Shown: positions 63,407 through 64,000 of the stretch, piece after piece
Layout: each line of letters starts with the position of its first letter
How positions within the stretch are numbered: position 1 is the first letter of the stretch
NCBI GenBank assembly: GCA_963710495.1
Contig: CAVQAI010000012.1
Location: 726,089 to 790,088 of the forward strand
Direction: 5' to 3'
DNA: 64,000 bases
Source of the DNA: Bog-756 sp963710495
GTDB lineage: Bacteria > Actinomycetota > Acidimicrobiia > Acidimicrobiales > RAAP-2
The notes under the pieces: generated by a model
The model's database searches: none
Told to the model about the DNA's origin: nothing
Seen by the model: only the letters and a program-made list of their open reading frames with translations
Position numbers and translations under genes: made by a program

Positions 63407-64000
63407 GGCCAGTATGTCGACCCCAAGGCGGGAAGGATCACGGTGAGACAGTTCGCCGAAACGTGGCAGGCGGCTCAAATCGGAGCTGACAACACGTTGG
63501 CCATCACAGACAACGCCATCAGGTTGCACATTGTCCCTGCGCTCGGAACGAGGTCCATTGGCTCGGTCCGCAAGATCGAAATCCATGCGCTCGTGAGGAA
63601 GTGGTCAGATCATTACGCCCCGGGGAGCGTCAGGAACTATTACGACGTGCTGGCCCGCATCTTTGCAGCGGCCGTGGAGGACAAGGTCTTGGCGCTGTCG
63701 CCGTGCAAGCGCATCACCCTTCCGTCAATGCCAGACAAGGAGGTGGTCCCGCCGACGATCGAAGAAGTTCAGCGGGTTGCCAATGCAATGCCAGACCAAT
63801 ACCGGGCCGCGGCAGTCCTACTTGCTGGATCAGGAGTGCGCATCGGTGAACTACTTGGACTGAAAGTTCACGATGTGCTGTTCCCCTTCAAGACCATACG
63901 AATAGAGCGCCAGCGACTGCAGTCAGGCGAAATCGGTGATCCCAAATCGAAGAAGTCGAGGAATGTCCCCGTTGGCCAGGTGGTTGTCGCTGCACTCCAA
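63407..64000 (+). CDS. Tyrosine recombinase/phage-type integrase (partial, both ends missing)
   Basis: 198 residues are open to the window edge, starting at GQYVDPKAGRITVRQFAETW without a start codon: the N-terminal arm-binding domain is lost at the IS3 border. The core-binding SAM-like domain (ITVRQFAETWQAAQIG to LALSPCKRITLP) and the start of the catalytic domain (AAVLLAGSGVRIGELLGLKV, with catalytic Arg in GVRIGE, then KSKKSRNVPVG) are clear. The C-terminal RHTFA/Y motifs lie outside the window. It would integrate or excise a genomic island, but is probably inactive here. Confidence 0.85.

Overview
The window is high-GC DNA in which most genes have clear actinobacterial features. These include a recA gene with a CGAAC-N4-GTTCG SOS box, F420-dependent (LLM) oxidoreductase and DUF3048 families, and several genes that appear leaderless (a TANNNT -10 box 6-7 nt before a GTG start). 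I infer an actinobacterium, possibly of the Acidimicrobiia. No rRNA or marker gene here fixes the rank.

Layout. (1) 1-11.2 kb, core and housekeeping: a DUF3048 lipoprotein-like gene (cut by the window edge), SOS-controlled recA, a Tat-exported DMFase-like protein, an LLM oxidoreductase with a SnoaL-like partner, two divergent unusual citrate synthases (one with a CBS pair, one with a MerR-like HTH), an SDR, a small membrane protein and adenosine deaminase. (2) 11.3-21.9 kb, a CoA-thioester catabolic cluster: FabG-like SDR, nitroreductase, fused family III CoA-transferase, Rieske oxygenase, ferredoxin, thiolase/DUF35 pair, acyl-CoA dehydrogenase (frameshifted) and acyl-CoA ligase. (3) 21.9-35 kb, mixed single genes: NRDE/TANGO2-like, PhoU-like, lipase-like, sulfotransferase, lipoproteins, an HTH gene under a perfect palindrome, GNAT, tRNA-Lys, a YVTN-type propeller lipoprotein, a class V aminotransferase, a DksA-type zinc finger, GH76, and a 1.4 kb gene-poor stretch with a 25-bp tandem repeat array. 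(4) 35-55 kb, a cell-surface/exopolysaccharide locus: a GT2, a very large secreted PQQ-propeller/repeat protein, a processive cellulose-synthase-like GT2 with a repeat-built N-terminus, a polytopic GT-C-like protein, a GH5-like glycosidase, and two further giant secreted proteins. Four of the secreted proteins share about 13 copies of one ~195-residue domain (concanavalin A-like/DUF1349-like), including two sets of three virtually identical tandem copies. (5) 55-64 kb, accessory DNA: a CDF metal transporter behind a palindromic operator, an Ig-repeat surface protein, small membrane proteins, an IS110 remnant, a VTT-domain protein with a second cation transporter, and an IS3-family element beside a tyrosine integrase that runs off the window.

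Working together: the synthase, GT-C and GH5 genes next to the repeat proteins look like a unit that polymerises, exports, trims and binds an extracellular polysaccharide. This is the most interesting and least described part of the window.

Caution: at least seven genes are interrupted by what look like one-base insertions, and one by a one-base deletion, several of them in short homopolymers. The reading frame of an otherwise intact family member resumes directly after each. These may be sequencing or assembly errors rather than true pseudogenes. I treat each such gene as one locus.
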